Assembly: GCF_000425445.1 (NCBI RefSeq)
Contig: NZ_KE384378.1
Location: 109,811 to 173,810 of the forward strand
Source of the DNA: Flavobacterium denitrificans DSM 15936
GTDB taxonomy: Bacteria > Bacteroidota > Bacteroidia > Flavobacteriales > Flavobacteriaceae
Direction: 5' to 3'
Length of the DNA stretch: 64,000 nt
In this document: positions 27,572 through 36,910 of the stretch, in pieces
Position numbering within the stretch: the first letter of the stretch is position 1
How the letters are laid out: the number at the start of each line of letters is the position of its first letter
The notes under the pieces: model-generated
Told to the model about the DNA's origin: nothing
The model's database searches: none
What the model saw: the letters and a program-made list of their open reading frames with translations, nothing else
Program-made: the position numbers and the translations under genes

Positions 27572-29423
27572 TTGAAGCTTTAGCCAAAATTATACTCGGT
27601 TTCGGTGCTGGTTTCATATCTTTTCCCATGTAAAAACTAGTATGTGGAGGCTGATTATAACCAATATTCTGCCAGGCAATACTCAATCTATATTGAGGAT
27701 CATGCATTAAAGTATATTGACGGACATCAGTTGGAATTGTAGTCGAGTAAATTCGAAGCTCTTTATTATCTTCTGATCTTAAAATCAATTCCTCACGCCA
27801 ATCTCCTAGAATATCAGCAGAAAGTCCTGGAGTCTTTTTAGTTCCGTTGTTTGAAACAGCTCCAGTTGCGGTGAACAATCTTCCTTTATTGTATTTATCG
27901 ATATAATTTGAATCCAAAAGCTCTCGCGAAGTATCACCGTCCCAGTAAATCAAGAAATTAACTGAGCTTGGCGCTTTCCCAACAATTTTTCCTTTCATAT
28001 CATACAAATCCGGAGAACCAGCCCACCAAAATTGCGCACCTTTCAACGTCGGATCAATATTATCTGCAACACCTCTCCCGACATCTTCATTTAGAGAACC
28101 TGTAAATAAAACTTTTCCATCTGCTGCTGCAAAAACTGCAACACCCGGACCAGTCGTACCATTTTCAATTTCATGGATTCCAAAAACTTCTAACCCCGGA
28201 AGATCTGGATCTAAATCGGAAACGTGAATAGCATCACCATGCCTAAAACCAGTTGTGTACAAACCTTTTCCATTATCATCTACACACATCGAACCATAAA
28301 TAATTTCATCTTTTCCATCATTATCAACATCTGTAACAGTAAGATTATGATTTCCCATTCCAGAATATGGATTTTCAGAATCTTTACTATCAAAAACCCA
28401 TCTTGAAGTCAGCTTTTTATCTTTAAAATCCCATGCTGCCAAAACGATTCTTCCATAATAACCACGACACATGACAACACTTGGATGAACGCCATCTAAA
28501 TAAGCTACACAAGCCAAGAAACGATCCATACGATTTCCTTTTGTATCATTTCCACCACTTCCACCATGTCCGCCCCATCCGGCTAAATCACCACGTTCAG
28601 CAATATAATCAACAGTGGTAAGCAGCTTTCCTGTTCTTCCGTCAAAAACAGAAAGATATTCTGGGCCTTTTAAAATTTTACCATAAGTCCCTGAATTTGG
28701 GTCACGATCTACCCAGTCTTTTGTAGCATCGCCAACAACATTGTTTTGACTGTCGGTTGTTCCATCAGCGGTTTTGCAAACCAATTCTGCAATGCCATCA
28801 CCATCCAAGTCATACACCATGAATTGCGTATAATGGGCACCTTCGCGAATGTTCTTTCCTAAATTAATCTGCCACAAAAATTTTCCTTCTAAAGTATAAG
28901 CTTGAAATATTGGCGGATCTGTAATTCCGGTATGCGAATTGTCATGTGCTTTTCCGGTCATATGAACAATCAAATCGTATTTTCCGTCGCCATCCAAATC
29001 GCCAACCGAAAGATCATTTGCCGTATAACCTTCAATTTGTTTTAATTGAATCGCCAAATAATCTTTATCAGGACTTGAGGCTGGAATCGTAAAACTTCCT
29101 TTTGCATCTGATTCTTTTCCTTTTAAAACTGTCTTTACAAACCAAGTATTTTCTTCTTGCGAACTTGCTTTTGTATCCACAAAATTTGTTGCTCCAGAAA
29201 TGGGTTTGTCATTTAGTTTAATGGCTTTTTGAGAACCAGTTTTTCTGTATAAATTAAAAGCTAGATTATCAGAATCAGTTCCTAGAACACGCCAGCCAAT
29301 AAAAAACTGGCCATTATTTTTTACGGCAATAACACCTCTATCGAGATTTTCCATTTGCCTTTGACTGAATATATTTAGGCTTAAGAAAAGCAGTATTACT
29401 ACAAAGTTTTTATTATTTTTCAT
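27567..29423 (-). CDS. Rhamnogalacturonan lyase, PL11
   Basis: This 618-aa secreted enzyme has a signal peptide (to about residue 20). The PL11 N-terminal part (MENLDRGVIAVKNNGQFFIGWRVLGTD) is followed by an eight-bladed propeller. Calcium-binding Asp-rich turns recur in the blades (VGDLDGDGKYD, VYDLDGDGIAE, VTDVDNDGKDE). PL11 enzymes cleave the Rha-GalA bond of the RG-I backbone by beta-elimination, leaving unsaturated galacturonyl ends. The GH105 at 49182 would process those ends. Length fits the family. It is the last gene of a leftward group with the GH65-like and DUF4450 genes. Confidence 0.95.
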   Translation of the reverse strand: MKNNKNFVVILLFLSLNIFSQRQMENLDRGVIAVKNNGQFFIGWRVLGTDSDNLAFNLYRKTGSQKAIKLNDKPISGATNFVDTKASSQEENTWFVKTVLKGKESDAKGSFTIPASSPDKDYLAIQLKQIEGYTANDLSVGDLDGDGKYDLIVHMTGKAHDNSHTGITDPPIFQAYTLEGKFLWQINLGKNIREGAHYTQFMVYDLDGDGIAELVCKTADGTTDSQNNVVGDATKDWVDRDPNSGTYGKILKGPEYLSVFDGRTGKLLTTVDYIAERGDLAGWGGHGGSGGNDTKGNRMDRFLACVAYLDGVHPSVVMCRGYYGRIVLAAWDFKDKKLTSRWVFDSKDSENPYSGMGNHNLTVTDVDNDGKDEIIYGSMCVDDNGKGLYTTGFRHGDAIHVSDLDPDLPGLEVFGIHEIENGTTGPGVAVFAAADGKVLFTGSLNEDVGRGVADNIDPTLKGAQFWWAGSPDLYDMKGKIVGKAPSSVNFLIYWDGDTSRELLDSNYIDKYNKGRLFTATGAVSNNGTKKTPGLSADILGDWREELILRSEDNKELRIYSTTIPTDVRQYTLMHDPQYRLSIAWQNIGYNQPPHTSFYMGKDMKPAPKPSIILAKASK

Positions 29424-29457
29424 ATTGCATTTTAAAATGTGAGTATGTTGTTTTTTA

Positions 29458-29525
29458 ATCTCGCAAAGTCGCGAAGACGCAAAGAAAAATTAAAATGAAA
29501 CTTTGCGACTCTGCGTCTTTGCGAG
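29458..29525. repeat. CTTTGCGACTCTGCGTCTTTGCGAG-type inverted repeat
   Basis: Imperfect arms at 29458-29484 and 29501-29525 form a hairpin between the GH65-like and PL11 genes. The arm sequence is shared with the elements at 27267-27571 and 48996-49144, so it is a dispersed small repeat. Confidence 0.65.
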
Positions 29526-29573
29526 ACTAAATAAATCCGCTTTATCAGTAAAATCTGCGAGAAACCAAAAAAA

Positions 29574-31697
29574 TCAAAACATCTTTTTAAATCCTTCGCT
29601 TTGTACTTTCCAAGTTCCATCTTTTGGAAACCCCGGATTTTGTTCTGTCGATCCGTCCCAACCTGCGCACATCATCGCTACAGCCGTCAACAAACCTCCA
29701 TTTCCTGGAAGATATAGTGTCAATCTTTCGGCTTGATAATTATGTCCGTTCTTCAAATAGGTATTTGTCGTTACATTCATAAACAAGGCATCTATAGCTT
29801 TTTCTGGCATTTGCAAACGTGCGGCCGTCATAGCCGTCATTGGAAAATCCCAGCCCCATGTTTTATCCCAAGACCATGTTTTCCAAACCAAATCAAAAGT
29901 GTTTTTCATGATTTTTTTATCCAATAAAGAAGTTTCAGGAAGCATTCCGAAAGTTCCTAAAACGGATGGATGATCCGTTTTAAATTCTGGATTGGTATAA
30001 GAATCTGTTGCGCTTTCTGTAGCCAAATAAACATCTCCAGAAACGGGAAGTTTAGATAATTTAGCCAAAACCGTTTCCCACTTTTCTGGTACTTTTTGGT
30101 TCAATCCATGCTTCCATGAAATTGCTGTTTTCAATGCCCAATTCCAATATGCCAATTCATAAGTTGGGTTAAAAGTCTCCATTGCCTTAAAACGTTCTTG
30201 TGCTGGAATAACGCCTGGGCCTAAAACATAACGATCGTTTTTAGCATCATAATTAGCAAACGAAGCCATAAAATCAGCGGTTGCAAAAACGCGTTCACTG
30301 TATAACTTCAAGGTCGCAGCTGTTGGTTTTGCACGATAAATCAAATCGGCATAGGTGATGAAATGCGGTTGTTGCCAAATCAAAAATGCACCTACAGACG
30401 ATGGGCTTTCATTTCCTTCAGGATCAGTCATTTTTTGCCATCTTGCTCCTTCAAATCCTTGTCTTTTGGCTATTTTTTTAGCTGTGTCAAAAACTTTCTG
30501 ATACCACGGAAGACTTTTCTCTAACAATTCTGGTCTATCCCAAAGTGCAAAATGAACGCCATGCCACCAATGCATTTCTAAGTGCGGTTTTCCGTACCAA
30601 CTATTATACGTCAATCCGGTTTCCTGAGGTGGCACTTTTCCGGTACATTGCAGTTTTGTCAAGTATTGTGAAAGAATCACTCTTCGTTCTAATTCTCTAG
30701 CTCTCGGATCTGTACTACCTGAGAAATCAACCGCTGCACCGCTTAACCAAAATTGTTCCCAACCTTTTATACTGCTATTTTCTATCTCTGTAAAAGTAGA
30801 ATTTGTCACTTTATTAGTTGCCAAAGCAAAAAGACAACTCAATTCTAACGTGTTACTATTTGAAGCTTCAACAACAAAATAATGATCTCCTGCCTTTTTA
30901 ATTTGAGCATTTCCTTTCCAAGCCAAATCAACATTGTACGAAATACTATCCATCACATGAGTCACAACCGCTTCCGATTTTGATTTTTGTTTTAATGTAC
31001 TTGTATAATTTTGCTTTCCTTCATATTTAGTACCATAATCAGCCCAATCGCCTGTTGGAAACGGAATTCTTAAACTAATTTTTAATCTTTTTTGTTGTAA
31101 TAAATCTGATTTTACTTTTACACCAATCGCATCTTTCTGCTGATGCGAAGCGGTCACAACGGTAACTGGAGTTCCTTCAACTTCAAAATAACTTTCGATT
31201 TCGCCAGTCCATAAATTCAATTTTTGAGCAATTGATTTTAGGTCTGATGATTTCGCCAAGCTTCCATCTTTTTTTGTGATTTCAAAACCTAAATTTCCCA
31301 ACTGCAATAAATGCGGATTTTGTCTGAACCAATTAATAGCGTCAACTTTTCTCTTTGGTTCTTTAATTTGAACCGTATACGAAACATTTCTGCCATATTG
31401 CTGATAGTCTTTCAAGGTTTCAGAAAACTTAAAATTCTCCGTATTTTTATAACTGTCCCAGCCCCAATCTGATTGAGTTCCTAGCGGAATTCCGTGTTGA
31501 TATTCTTTTGGGAAACTCTGCAATCCAGTCGCATCAACAGTAAATGCAAAAGTTCCGTTTCCAACAGTTAAAGAAGCTAAAGTATCTATAGCTGAAATTT
31601 CAACATTATGACGATTTACTAATGCTTTTCGATCAATTTTTTGAGCGGACAACAACGTCGAAAATAGAATTGCAATGATTAAAAGTTGTTTTTTCAT
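29574..31697 (-). CDS. Secreted GH65-like (alpha/alpha)6-barrel protein
   Basis: This 707-aa protein has a signal peptide ending near LLSAQ (residue 18). An N-terminal beta-sandwich (about 30-300) precedes a helical barrel (about 330-690), the layout of clan GH-L enzymes such as GH65. Motifs include LTVGNGTFAFTVDATGLQ, HLEMHWWHGVHFALWDRPEL and GPGVIPAQERF; a carboxylate in the last is a candidate catalytic residue. I cannot assign a substrate. It lies between PL11 and the DUF4450 gene. Since no GH78 or GH106 is present in the window, it is a candidate for releasing rhamnose or another terminal sugar from RG-I fragments, which is inference only. Confidence 0.7.
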   Translation of the reverse strand: MKKQLLIIAILFSTLLSAQKIDRKALVNRHNVEISAIDTLASLTVGNGTFAFTVDATGLQSFPKEYQHGIPLGTQSDWGWDSYKNTENFKFSETLKDYQQYGRNVSYTVQIKEPKRKVDAINWFRQNPHLLQLGNLGFEITKKDGSLAKSSDLKSIAQKLNLWTGEIESYFEVEGTPVTVVTASHQQKDAIGVKVKSDLLQQKRLKISLRIPFPTGDWADYGTKYEGKQNYTSTLKQKSKSEAVVTHVMDSISYNVDLAWKGNAQIKKAGDHYFVVEASNSNTLELSCLFALATNKVTNSTFTEIENSSIKGWEQFWLSGAAVDFSGSTDPRARELERRVILSQYLTKLQCTGKVPPQETGLTYNSWYGKPHLEMHWWHGVHFALWDRPELLEKSLPWYQKVFDTAKKIAKRQGFEGARWQKMTDPEGNESPSSVGAFLIWQQPHFITYADLIYRAKPTAATLKLYSERVFATADFMASFANYDAKNDRYVLGPGVIPAQERFKAMETFNPTYELAYWNWALKTAISWKHGLNQKVPEKWETVLAKLSKLPVSGDVYLATESATDSYTNPEFKTDHPSVLGTFGMLPETSLLDKKIMKNTFDLVWKTWSWDKTWGWDFPMTAMTAARLQMPEKAIDALFMNVTTNTYLKNGHNYQAERLTLYLPGNGGLLTAVAMMCAGWDGSTEQNPGFPKDGTWKVQSEGFKKMF

Positions 31698-31712
31698 TTG
31701 GTTATTTTTTGG

Positions 31713-31768
31713 TTTCAGGTTTCAGGTTTCAGGTTTCAGGTTTCAGGTTTCAGGTTTCAGGTTTCAGG
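31713..31768. repeat. Eight perfect tandem copies of TTTCAGG
   Basis: A 7-bp unit is repeated exactly eight times (56 bp), starting 15 bp upstream of the ATG of the GH65-like gene. Shorter runs of the same unit occur at about 39796-39810 and 51846-51874, also next to gene ends. Copy number could vary by slippage. Confidence 0.95.
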
Positions 31769-31776
31769 TTCTCGAG

Positions 31777-31809
31777 AACTTTGTCAAAGTTTTGAACTTT
31801 GACAAAGTT
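31777..31809. repeat. Perfect 15-bp inverted repeat (AACTTTGTCAAAGTT)
   Basis: Arms 31777-31791 and 31795-31809 are exact reverse complements with a 3-nt loop. It lies between the end of the DUF4450 gene and the start of the GH65-like gene and may act as a terminator or processing hairpin. Confidence 0.7.
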
Positions 31810-31868
31810 TCACGTCCGAGAAATTATCAAATTGACACATTTTCTAATTATCTCATTCTCTAATTATC

Positions 31869-34800
31869 TCATTCTCTAATTAAAGTAACACTCATCAAAC
31901 CAATCACCACATCATTAGCAATTGTTTTCAAAGTCAAACTTTTTAATGTTTTATTTTTATCCAAAGGCAAATCCAGAATGGTTCCTGCACCGCCGTCAAC
32001 GCCATAATTTGTAAAGCCTTTTATAGTTGTAAAATCTTTAAAATCTCTCGAAATTTCTCCGGTTTTCAAATAAACTCTTTGCGGTTTCGGGGCATCGGTT
32101 GTAAAAGCTTTTCCATCAATAAAATAATCCTGCTCGATTGGCCACCAATTTTCCGGGTTTTTCAATGCCAAAATTTCAGAAGTTCCATCGCTGTAATTTA
32201 CTGTAATTTCTCCGTTTGTGATTCGGCTTTGCATTGGGTTTGTCGTTCCTGCCAGCATAAAATAAGCATGCGAAGCTTTTCCGTTTAACGGAATATCAAT
32301 GCTTTTCGGATAATTATCCCACATCGAAGTAAAGATGATATTCTTCTGATTTTCTTCAGATGGCGTTTTAAACGGAATCCCATTTGGTGTTTTGATTTCT
32401 CCAGTTTGTTTGGCTTTTTCACGCAAACCTTTATCATCAATTTTCACTGAAATATTTGGATAACACCAATTTCCAATTCCTTGTTTTGGAAGCTGTAAAG
32501 TCACCGTTTTCGGTCTTGGAGACAAATATTCGTTTGTGAAAATGTCTGTAACTTTTGCATTGAAATAATTAGAAAGCGAAATGGTTTCTGCTCGTTGTGA
32601 TTTTTCCAAAGGCAAATCCCAATTTGTAGATATCAGATTTGGATTTTCTTTTGGTTTTAAACTAAATTCAATTGGTTTCCACCAAGAAAAATCGCCTTGT
32701 TTTAATTGAATGAAAAAGGTTTTATTTCCCTCGCCATTTACAGTTGAATTGAAAGTTTTAGCTGTTTTTTCGATTTTACGCAAAACACCTTGAGGATCAT
32801 AAACGGAAATAATTTCTCCTTTATCAATCAAAATATCTAAAGCATCCCCAGAATTATAGGAAGGTTTGATAAACATTGAGATAAAGGTTTCTCCTTTCCA
32901 ATTCACAACAATATCATATTTTTCATTAAAAGGAACTTCAATACTAATTTTAGGACTTCCAATACTTTCTTCAATTGATTTCCAGCTTACCGTTTTTCCA
33001 TTCACATTAATATTTTCGATTGCGTCGAAAGGAGCATTCAAAATCAATTTTAAATTCATTTTTGTTCCAAAATGATTTTCAATGCGATAGGAATCCTGTT
33101 TATTTTTTCTGTTAAAAGCAATTGAAATATCTGGAACTTCTAAAGAAGCCTCATTCCAATATGAAGGAAAACCAGGCTGAATCGTCAAAACTTCAGCAAT
33201 TGCATCTGGTTGAATACCGAAAAGCCCTTCTACCAAAGTTCGAGACGCCATCCCGATTGGGTCTGCAAAATCACGATACAATTCGCCACGCATCGCATCT
33301 TGATACAAAAGCTGTTCAAAACCACCCGGCGACGCGCCTAAATACATACTTTCGATCAAAGCACTTTCCCACATTTTAAATGCTTTTTCCGATTGTCCGC
33401 CTTGCCAAAAAGCCAATGAAGTATGCAATTGTTCGGCCAAAGCTACATTATTGATTGACCATGTATAAGGTTGCCAGTTTGTTGTGCTAATTACATATAG
33501 ATCTTTTTTACTCAAGCCTTCGGCAGAAATTGGAATATGCGGAATTTGATTATTCACATAACCTAACATTTGATAACTCTCAAAAGGATTTGAAACTTCC
33601 GAATCAATACTATGATAAATGCTCCAAATTCCCGGAGAATCGTGCAATAATCGGTTTCCTAAAGCATCTTTATATTCTGCAAAAATTCCTTTTTTAGAAA
33701 TCCAAAGTTGCTCTTTTGAAGCTTTTAAAATTTTCTCCGCTTCTTTTTCATAAGGCGTCGAATCCTTGCCGATTTTTTTAGCCAATTCAGCCACCGTTTT
33801 ATTTGCATAATAATTATAAGCCGATGAATGAATTACTGCTCCACCACTATATTGCAAAGCATCGCTCGCCCAAATTGTCGCATAAGCATCATAAAGTCCG
33901 TCATTATCTGGATCAAAATTTCTTTTTTCCCAATTCAAATGTCGTTCAATTGTAGGCCACATTTCTTTTAAAAAAGCAAGATCTCCCGTCCATTTAAAAT
34001 GACGCAACATCTGATCAATAAAAACCAAATTCATATCATAATGATGTGCCACAGTATTTTTATTTGGATTTCGGCTGATGTAACCGCTACTGAACATTGA
34101 AGTTCCAAGTTCTTCTTTTTGACGTGCCAGATTTCTTTCTTCATCAAAAACAATTGGACCATTTGCAGGAGACGTTACTTGAGAATTGCTATAACTTGCA
34201 AAATGCGTTTTTGCTCTGTCGTGCCATCCAAGCGGGTCTGCCGTATATGCGCCACGCCATGCATTTAGGTACATTCTCCACGCAATTGCGCCATGAAGAT
34301 ACGCTGGGTTTTCCCAAATTCCGTCAGAAGCAATTGCAAGTGCGAAACCTAAATTATTGATATAAGGATCTGGGGTTTTAACTTTAACTCTGTTCGCCAA
34401 AATTTGTGTTTCTTGCACTGATTTTTCATAAAGCTGTGCAACCTCTTTTTGTGAAACAGCCGTTTTTACTTCTTCGGTAGAAAAATACCAATAAATAGCT
34501 TTTTCAGAAATACTGCTTGTTTTACCTGAAATAACAGGCAAATTTTCTGCGCTTGAATTATACAATTCTAAAGGCGAATTTTGATTTTTTGCATTTGCTA
34601 AAAGCACTTTCGATTCAGGAAAAAAACCAGATAAACTTTTATTGTTACCTGTTTTTTGCTTATTGCTTTCAGAACCATATTCCAATGAAAAAGACTGTTT
34701 TTGTAGCGTGTATTTATTACCGAGACAATAATCTGGCTGTAAATAAAATACCGATTCCGGATCAGCGCCAATATCACCGTCGCGACTAAATTTCTTTCCG

Positions 34801-35279
34801 GTTGCACCTCCGAATGCCCAAATAATATTCACATTTTTAGAAACCGAGTTTCCATAAATTTTTACAATAAAGCCTTCCCTTTCTTTTAAAGCGACAACAT
34901 CAACAAACAGTTTTCCTTTTCCTAAAATCGCATCTTCAATTGTATAATGCATCGTTCCTAAAACATATCTCGTATCAATTTTAGAAGCTTCGGTAATCCA
35001 TTTGCTTTCTTTTCCGTTTGCAATTCCGAGTTTGAGATTTCCTCCCATTCCCGGCAAGTACATAGCAAATTCAGGCAAATCACCTGTTTCAACTCTAAAT
35101 CCGGTATTCGAACCATATAAAGCACGATTGAATTTTCGAGTTCCATTTTTTAAAACAAAAGCATTTTCTTCTGGCATATAATGCAGTTTGCGTACTTCTT
35201 TATTTTGTCCAAAAACTGGAACAAAACATAAAAAAAGTAAACTTAAAAATGTCTTGAAAAAATATTCTTTTGTCTTCAT
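31869..35279 (-). CDS. DUF4450 family secreted glycosidase-like protein
   Basis: This 1136-aa protein has a signal peptide (to about residue 24). The N-terminal region has the recurrent DUF4450 pattern (LHYMPEENAFVLKNGTRKFNRALYG, MYLPGMGGNLKLGI). A helical (alpha/alpha)6-type domain at about 300-700 contains NAWRGAYTADPLGWHDRAKTH and DGLYDAYATIWASDALQYSGG. A beta-rich C-terminal half follows. Relatives occur in pectin loci of Bacteroidota; an exo-glycosidase role is likely from the fold, but the substrate is not known to me. It heads a leftward unit with the GH65-like and PL11 genes. A tandem ACTATCCTGT operator lies about 110 bp upstream at 35388-35407. Confidence 0.75.
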   Translation of the reverse strand: MKTKEYFFKTFLSLLFLCFVPVFGQNKEVRKLHYMPEENAFVLKNGTRKFNRALYGSNTGFRVETGDLPEFAMYLPGMGGNLKLGIANGKESKWITEASKIDTRYVLGTMHYTIEDAILGKGKLFVDVVALKEREGFIVKIYGNSVSKNVNIIWAFGGATGKKFSRDGDIGADPESVFYLQPDYCLGNKYTLQKQSFSLEYGSESNKQKTGNNKSLSGFFPESKVLLANAKNQNSPLELYNSSAENLPVISGKTSSISEKAIYWYFSTEEVKTAVSQKEVAQLYEKSVQETQILANRVKVKTPDPYINNLGFALAIASDGIWENPAYLHGAIAWRMYLNAWRGAYTADPLGWHDRAKTHFASYSNSQVTSPANGPIVFDEERNLARQKEELGTSMFSSGYISRNPNKNTVAHHYDMNLVFIDQMLRHFKWTGDLAFLKEMWPTIERHLNWEKRNFDPDNDGLYDAYATIWASDALQYSGGAVIHSSAYNYYANKTVAELAKKIGKDSTPYEKEAEKILKASKEQLWISKKGIFAEYKDALGNRLLHDSPGIWSIYHSIDSEVSNPFESYQMLGYVNNQIPHIPISAEGLSKKDLYVISTTNWQPYTWSINNVALAEQLHTSLAFWQGGQSEKAFKMWESALIESMYLGASPGGFEQLLYQDAMRGELYRDFADPIGMASRTLVEGLFGIQPDAIAEVLTIQPGFPSYWNEASLEVPDISIAFNRKNKQDSYRIENHFGTKMNLKLILNAPFDAIENINVNGKTVSWKSIEESIGSPKISIEVPFNEKYDIVVNWKGETFISMFIKPSYNSGDALDILIDKGEIISVYDPQGVLRKIEKTAKTFNSTVNGEGNKTFFIQLKQGDFSWWKPIEFSLKPKENPNLISTNWDLPLEKSQRAETISLSNYFNAKVTDIFTNEYLSPRPKTVTLQLPKQGIGNWCYPNISVKIDDKGLREKAKQTGEIKTPNGIPFKTPSEENQKNIIFTSMWDNYPKSIDIPLNGKASHAYFMLAGTTNPMQSRITNGEITVNYSDGTSEILALKNPENWWPIEQDYFIDGKAFTTDAPKPQRVYLKTGEISRDFKDFTTIKGFTNYGVDGGAGTILDLPLDKNKTLKSLTLKTIANDVVIGLMSVTLIRE

Positions 35280-35387
35280 AAAGGCGTAAAAAATGACTGA
35301 ATCTAAATAAGAATTAAATAAAATTAAAATCGCTTTTTTTTATCAATTCAATAATAATGATGCAATTTCTTTGTTTTTTTGTGGTAT

Positions 35388-35407
35388 ACTATCCTGTACC
35401 TTCCTGA
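35388..35407 (-). promoter_or_regulatory. Operator ahead of the DUF4450 gene
   Basis: ACTATCCTGT ACCTTCCTGA on the plus strand are two 10-bp units, matching the sites before SusC, the acetylesterase and rhaT. The orientation points to the leftward DUF4450 gene. The -7 expected after 18 bp (35362-35369) is poor here, so the promoter itself is less certain than the operator. Confidence 0.6.
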
Positions 35408-35459
35408 TTTACGAAATATAAAAAGTATATTAATTTTTAGCGTTTTTAAATTCTTTTTA

Positions 35460-35505
35460 ACATCATAGTACAGGATACTATATCAAAAATGAACCGTTAA
35501 GTTTG
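35460..35505 (+). promoter_or_regulatory. Operator and promoter of the CE12/GH2 unit
   Basis: ACATCATAGT ACAGGATACT (35460-35479) is the same tandem operator in opposite orientation. It is followed after exactly 18 bp by TAAGTTTG (35498-35505), a full match to the Bacteroidota -7 consensus. The TTG start of the CE12 gene follows 29 bp later. Confidence 0.75.
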
Positions 35506-35533
35506 AAAATAAAAAAATTAAAATCTCAAAAAA

Positions 35534-36889
35534 TTGGTAAAAATCAGTACTTTCTTATCGATGGTTATTTGTTTGGCAATTCCGACTCAATTCTTTGCCA
35601 TGCCTTCAAGCATTTCTTTAAATAATGCTGTTTGTTCTTCGGCTATAAATAAAAATGAATCACAGCTTTTTATTTTTGGAACTTCGACAAAAGATAAAAA
35701 AAACACTCTAATAAACAATGCATTAATTTACTCTCAAACAAAAGGTTACGGGTTTGATTTCAACTCGGCTTCGAATGTAAAAATCAACTCAAATAATTTT
35801 TCAATTACAAATCCAGCATACTTTTCAGTTGCCGTTCCTGAAGGAAATTATCAAGTTGAAGTTACTATCGGAAGTGCCGAAAAAGATTCAAAAGTGACGA
35901 TAAAAGCAGAATCGAGACGATTAATGTTAAATGAATTTGTTGTAAAAGAAGGACAAAAAACAATACAGACTTTTAATGTAAATGTCCGAAATGTAAAAAT
36001 CGACGATCAAACCAATATCAGTTTAAAGGACAGAGAAAAAGAAATTTTAAACTGGGACAATAAATTGACGCTTGAATTTCTAGGCGAAGCTTCGATTCAA
36101 AGCATCAAAATAACTAAAAAAGATAATTTGACTGTTGTTTATTTAGCTGGAGATTCAACTGTTACGGATCAAGATGTGGAACCTTGGGCATCTTGGGGAC
36201 AGTTCATTACGAATTATTTTGATTCAAATGTTGTAGTTGCAAATTATGCTTATTCGGGTTCATCTTTGAGTTCGTTCAAAGGAGCAAATCGTTTGAAAAA
36301 AATACTTTCAGAAATCAAAAAAGGCGATTATTTATTTGTAGAATTTGGCCACAATGACGAAAAAATAAAAGGCGAAGGCAATGGCGCTTTTGGGTCTTAT
36401 TCTACTTTATTGACTGAGTTTGTAAATTCGGCTAAAGAAAAAGGTGCAATTCCAGTTTTGGTTACGCCAACACAAAGAAGATTTTTCAATGAAAATGGAA
36501 CTTTAAAAGAAACACACGGTGATTTTCCTGCTGCGATGCGTGATGTTGCCAAAAAAAATAATATCGCTTTAATTGACGTTACCAAAATGACGACTACTTT
36601 GTATCAAACATGGGGTGACGAACCTTCGAGAAAAGCATTTGTACAATATCCAGCCAATACATTTCCGGGACAAACAAAAGCATTGGATGATAATACGCAT
36701 TTTAATAGTTTTGGCGCCAATGAAATTGCGCTTTGCGTGCTTACCGGAATTCGAGAACTTGATATTCCGTTAAAAAAACAAATCAAAAAAGAAACACCAG
36801 ATTACAATCCGAATAAACCAAACTTCATTTCGAGTTGGACGCTTCCAATGAGTGCGCGATTTGAAATTGTTAAACCAGATGGTAATTAA
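35534..36889 (+). CDS. Secreted rhamnogalacturonan acetylesterase, CE12-like (SGNH)
   Basis: This 451-aa protein has a signal peptide (to about residue 25), a beta-rich N-terminal domain (about 60-195) and an SGNH esterase domain (about 205-430). The catalytic Ser is S208 in YLAGDSTVTD, with block residues in YSGSS and EFGHND and the Asp-His pair in DDNTHFNSFGA. CE12 enzymes remove acetyl groups from galacturonate of RG-I, exposing it to lyases. The start is TTG at 35534, chosen because it gives a full signal peptide; the first in-frame ATG at 35561 would shorten it. GH2 follows after 22 bp. Confidence 0.88.
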   Translation: MVKISTFLSMVICLAIPTQFFAMPSSISLNNAVCSSAINKNESQLFIFGTSTKDKKNTLINNALIYSQTKGYGFDFNSASNVKINSNNFSITNPAYFSVAVPEGNYQVEVTIGSAEKDSKVTIKAESRRLMLNEFVVKEGQKTIQTFNVNVRNVKIDDQTNISLKDREKEILNWDNKLTLEFLGEASIQSIKITKKDNLTVVYLAGDSTVTDQDVEPWASWGQFITNYFDSNVVVANYAYSGSSLSSFKGANRLKKILSEIKKGDYLFVEFGHNDEKIKGEGNGAFGSYSTLLTEFVNSAKEKGAIPVLVTPTQRRFFNENGTLKETHGDFPAAMRDVAKKNNIALIDVTKMTTTLYQTWGDEPSRKAFVQYPANTFPGQTKALDDNTHFNSFGANEIALCVLTGIRELDIPLKKQIKKETPDYNPNKPNFISSWTLPMSARFEIVKPDGN

Positions 36890-36910
36890 CCATCAAAGAA
36901 TTACTTTACT

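Noticed and set aside
31713..31768. Tandem repeat as a possible CRISPR array
   Set aside because: The unit is only 7 bp with no spacers, and there are no cas genes.
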